DNA of 64,000 bases from Sialis fuliginosa (taxonomy: Eukaryota > Arthropoda > Insecta > Megaloptera > Sialidae), in NCBI GenBank assembly GCA_961205875.1, contig OY540812.1:11842001-11906000 (forward strand), read 5' to 3'. Shown here one piece after another: positions 63,416 through 64,000 of this stretch (position 1 is the stretch's first letter; every line of letters begins with the position of its first letter). The position numbers were made by a program, and so were the translations under genes. The notes under the pieces are model-generated. The model was not told the DNA's origin. It searched no databases and was given only the letters and a program-made list of their open reading frames with translations.

Positions 63416-64000
63416 TGTAATTATATATGTCGCAATAAAACAAATATTAATTTTGATTTTCGATGAATAAAAGATATTAAAAAAGTATAAAATATCTGAT
63501 AAAACAGTACGCTATGTCAATTTATTTCCAAATTAAATTTAAATTATGAAAAAAAATTCAGTAAAATTAACTGCATGAAAACACCGATATTTAAAAAAGT
63601 TAATAAAGGAAGATCTCATTTTCGATATTGCTCTCGACTGTCAACTGTAAATATAAGGTATCTGATTTCATATAATTCCAAAATGAATGTGAATGTCAAA
63701 AACAAATTAAATGCAAATCCAACAGGAAAATCTGTTCTCAAACAGAACAGCTTTTCATTTTTAATATTGATTACTTCCTGGTAACAAAGTGAAATTAATA
63801 ACTTGCTAATCACTTTAATTAAATTCTTAATCGTTCATGATTAATAACACAAATTTCATCAATTGATATTTTAATTTAGTTTCTTTGATATATTAGTGAT
63901 ATATAGTTATATTATTCATCAATGTTTATATAATTACATATATATTAAAGCCGTACATATGTGTGTTTCACTTTTCATCCAACTACACGAAGCCAAAAGG

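Larger units (their letters stand above)
51852..64000. other. Sequence upstream of exon E: no confident exon
   Basis: Either 5' flank or further introns of the gene. It holds a two-copy tandem repeat (52.62 kb), a reversed dispersed repeat (57.4-58.0 kb), a CpG-rich block (59.26 kb), a short double hairpin (60.9 kb), a C homopolymer (61.05 kb), a mixed CpG block (61.45-61.70 kb) and a TGCCCG-type repeat (62.65 kb). Short open frames at 53083, 54553, 60427, 61627 and 63575 have no supporting splice sites or codon bias. From 54.9 to 57.3 kb I see nothing of note. Confidence 0.6.

Noticed and set aside
1-64000. CRISPR arrays, toxin-antitoxin pairs, operons, integrated virus or intact transposase/reverse transcriptase
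   Set aside because: No regularly spaced repeats, no long reading frames and no protein motifs of these kinds are visible; the composition and spliced gene point to an insect nuclear genome.

Overview
The window looks like a piece of an insect nuclear genome, most likely a moth or butterfly. The DNA is very AT-rich and full of small non-autonomous repeats. Two repeat motifs are of types I associate with Lepidoptera: a GGCCAAGTGCG-like block near 2.86 kb and 45.82 kb, and a short hairpin element with a CACGTGTTTCGAC core near 6.6 kb. There are no long intact reading frames, no operons, no bacterial features, no tRNA or rRNA gene that I could see, and no intact transposase or reverse transcriptase.

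One gene accounts for most of the window. It lies on the minus strand and is read from right to left. Five coding exons stand out as GC-rich islands with strong splice signals: E (51650-51686), D (39668-39837), C (36342-36584), B (6842-7145) and A (3902-4093). The phases agree at every junction: E to D makes a split Glu codon, D to C and C to B join between codons, and B to A makes a split Asp codon. The joined frame is open for 315 codons. The product is a highly charged, Thr/Glu/Asp/Lys/Arg-rich, probably disordered protein with no signal peptide or membrane segment in the part seen. I do not recognise the family. The gene probably continues at its 3' end to the left of the window (strong donor at 3901/3900). 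Its 5' end lies somewhere at or to the right of 51.65 kb. Introns are about 2.7, 29.2, 3.1 and 11.8 kb.

Several islands inside the introns could be alternative ends of the gene. A phase-compatible, GC3-rich block with a stop lies at 34134-34340, 2 kb after exon C. An ATG-started extension of exon E reaches 51851. A strongly CpG-rich block at 59.26-59.42 kb may be a promoter or untranslated first exon. Weaker islands lie at 25.4, 26.6 and 61.5 kb.

The rest is intron or upstream sequence with transposon debris: a hAT-type element with a perfect 8-bp target duplication (9244-9570), a PIF/Harbinger-type element with TAA duplications 77 bp from exon D (39091-39588), TA-flanked palindromic elements (33553-33821, 46859-47117, 32688-33265), large foldbacks (34711-35060, 41892-42860), small hairpin elements, dispersed 3'-tail-like repeats, tandem duplications and microsatellites. 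A 320-bp cluster of AGATCT palindromes at 50.51-50.83 kb is unlike anything else here. I found no convincing new multi-gene system; the best candidates for follow-up are the unrecognised protein and its possible alternative ends.
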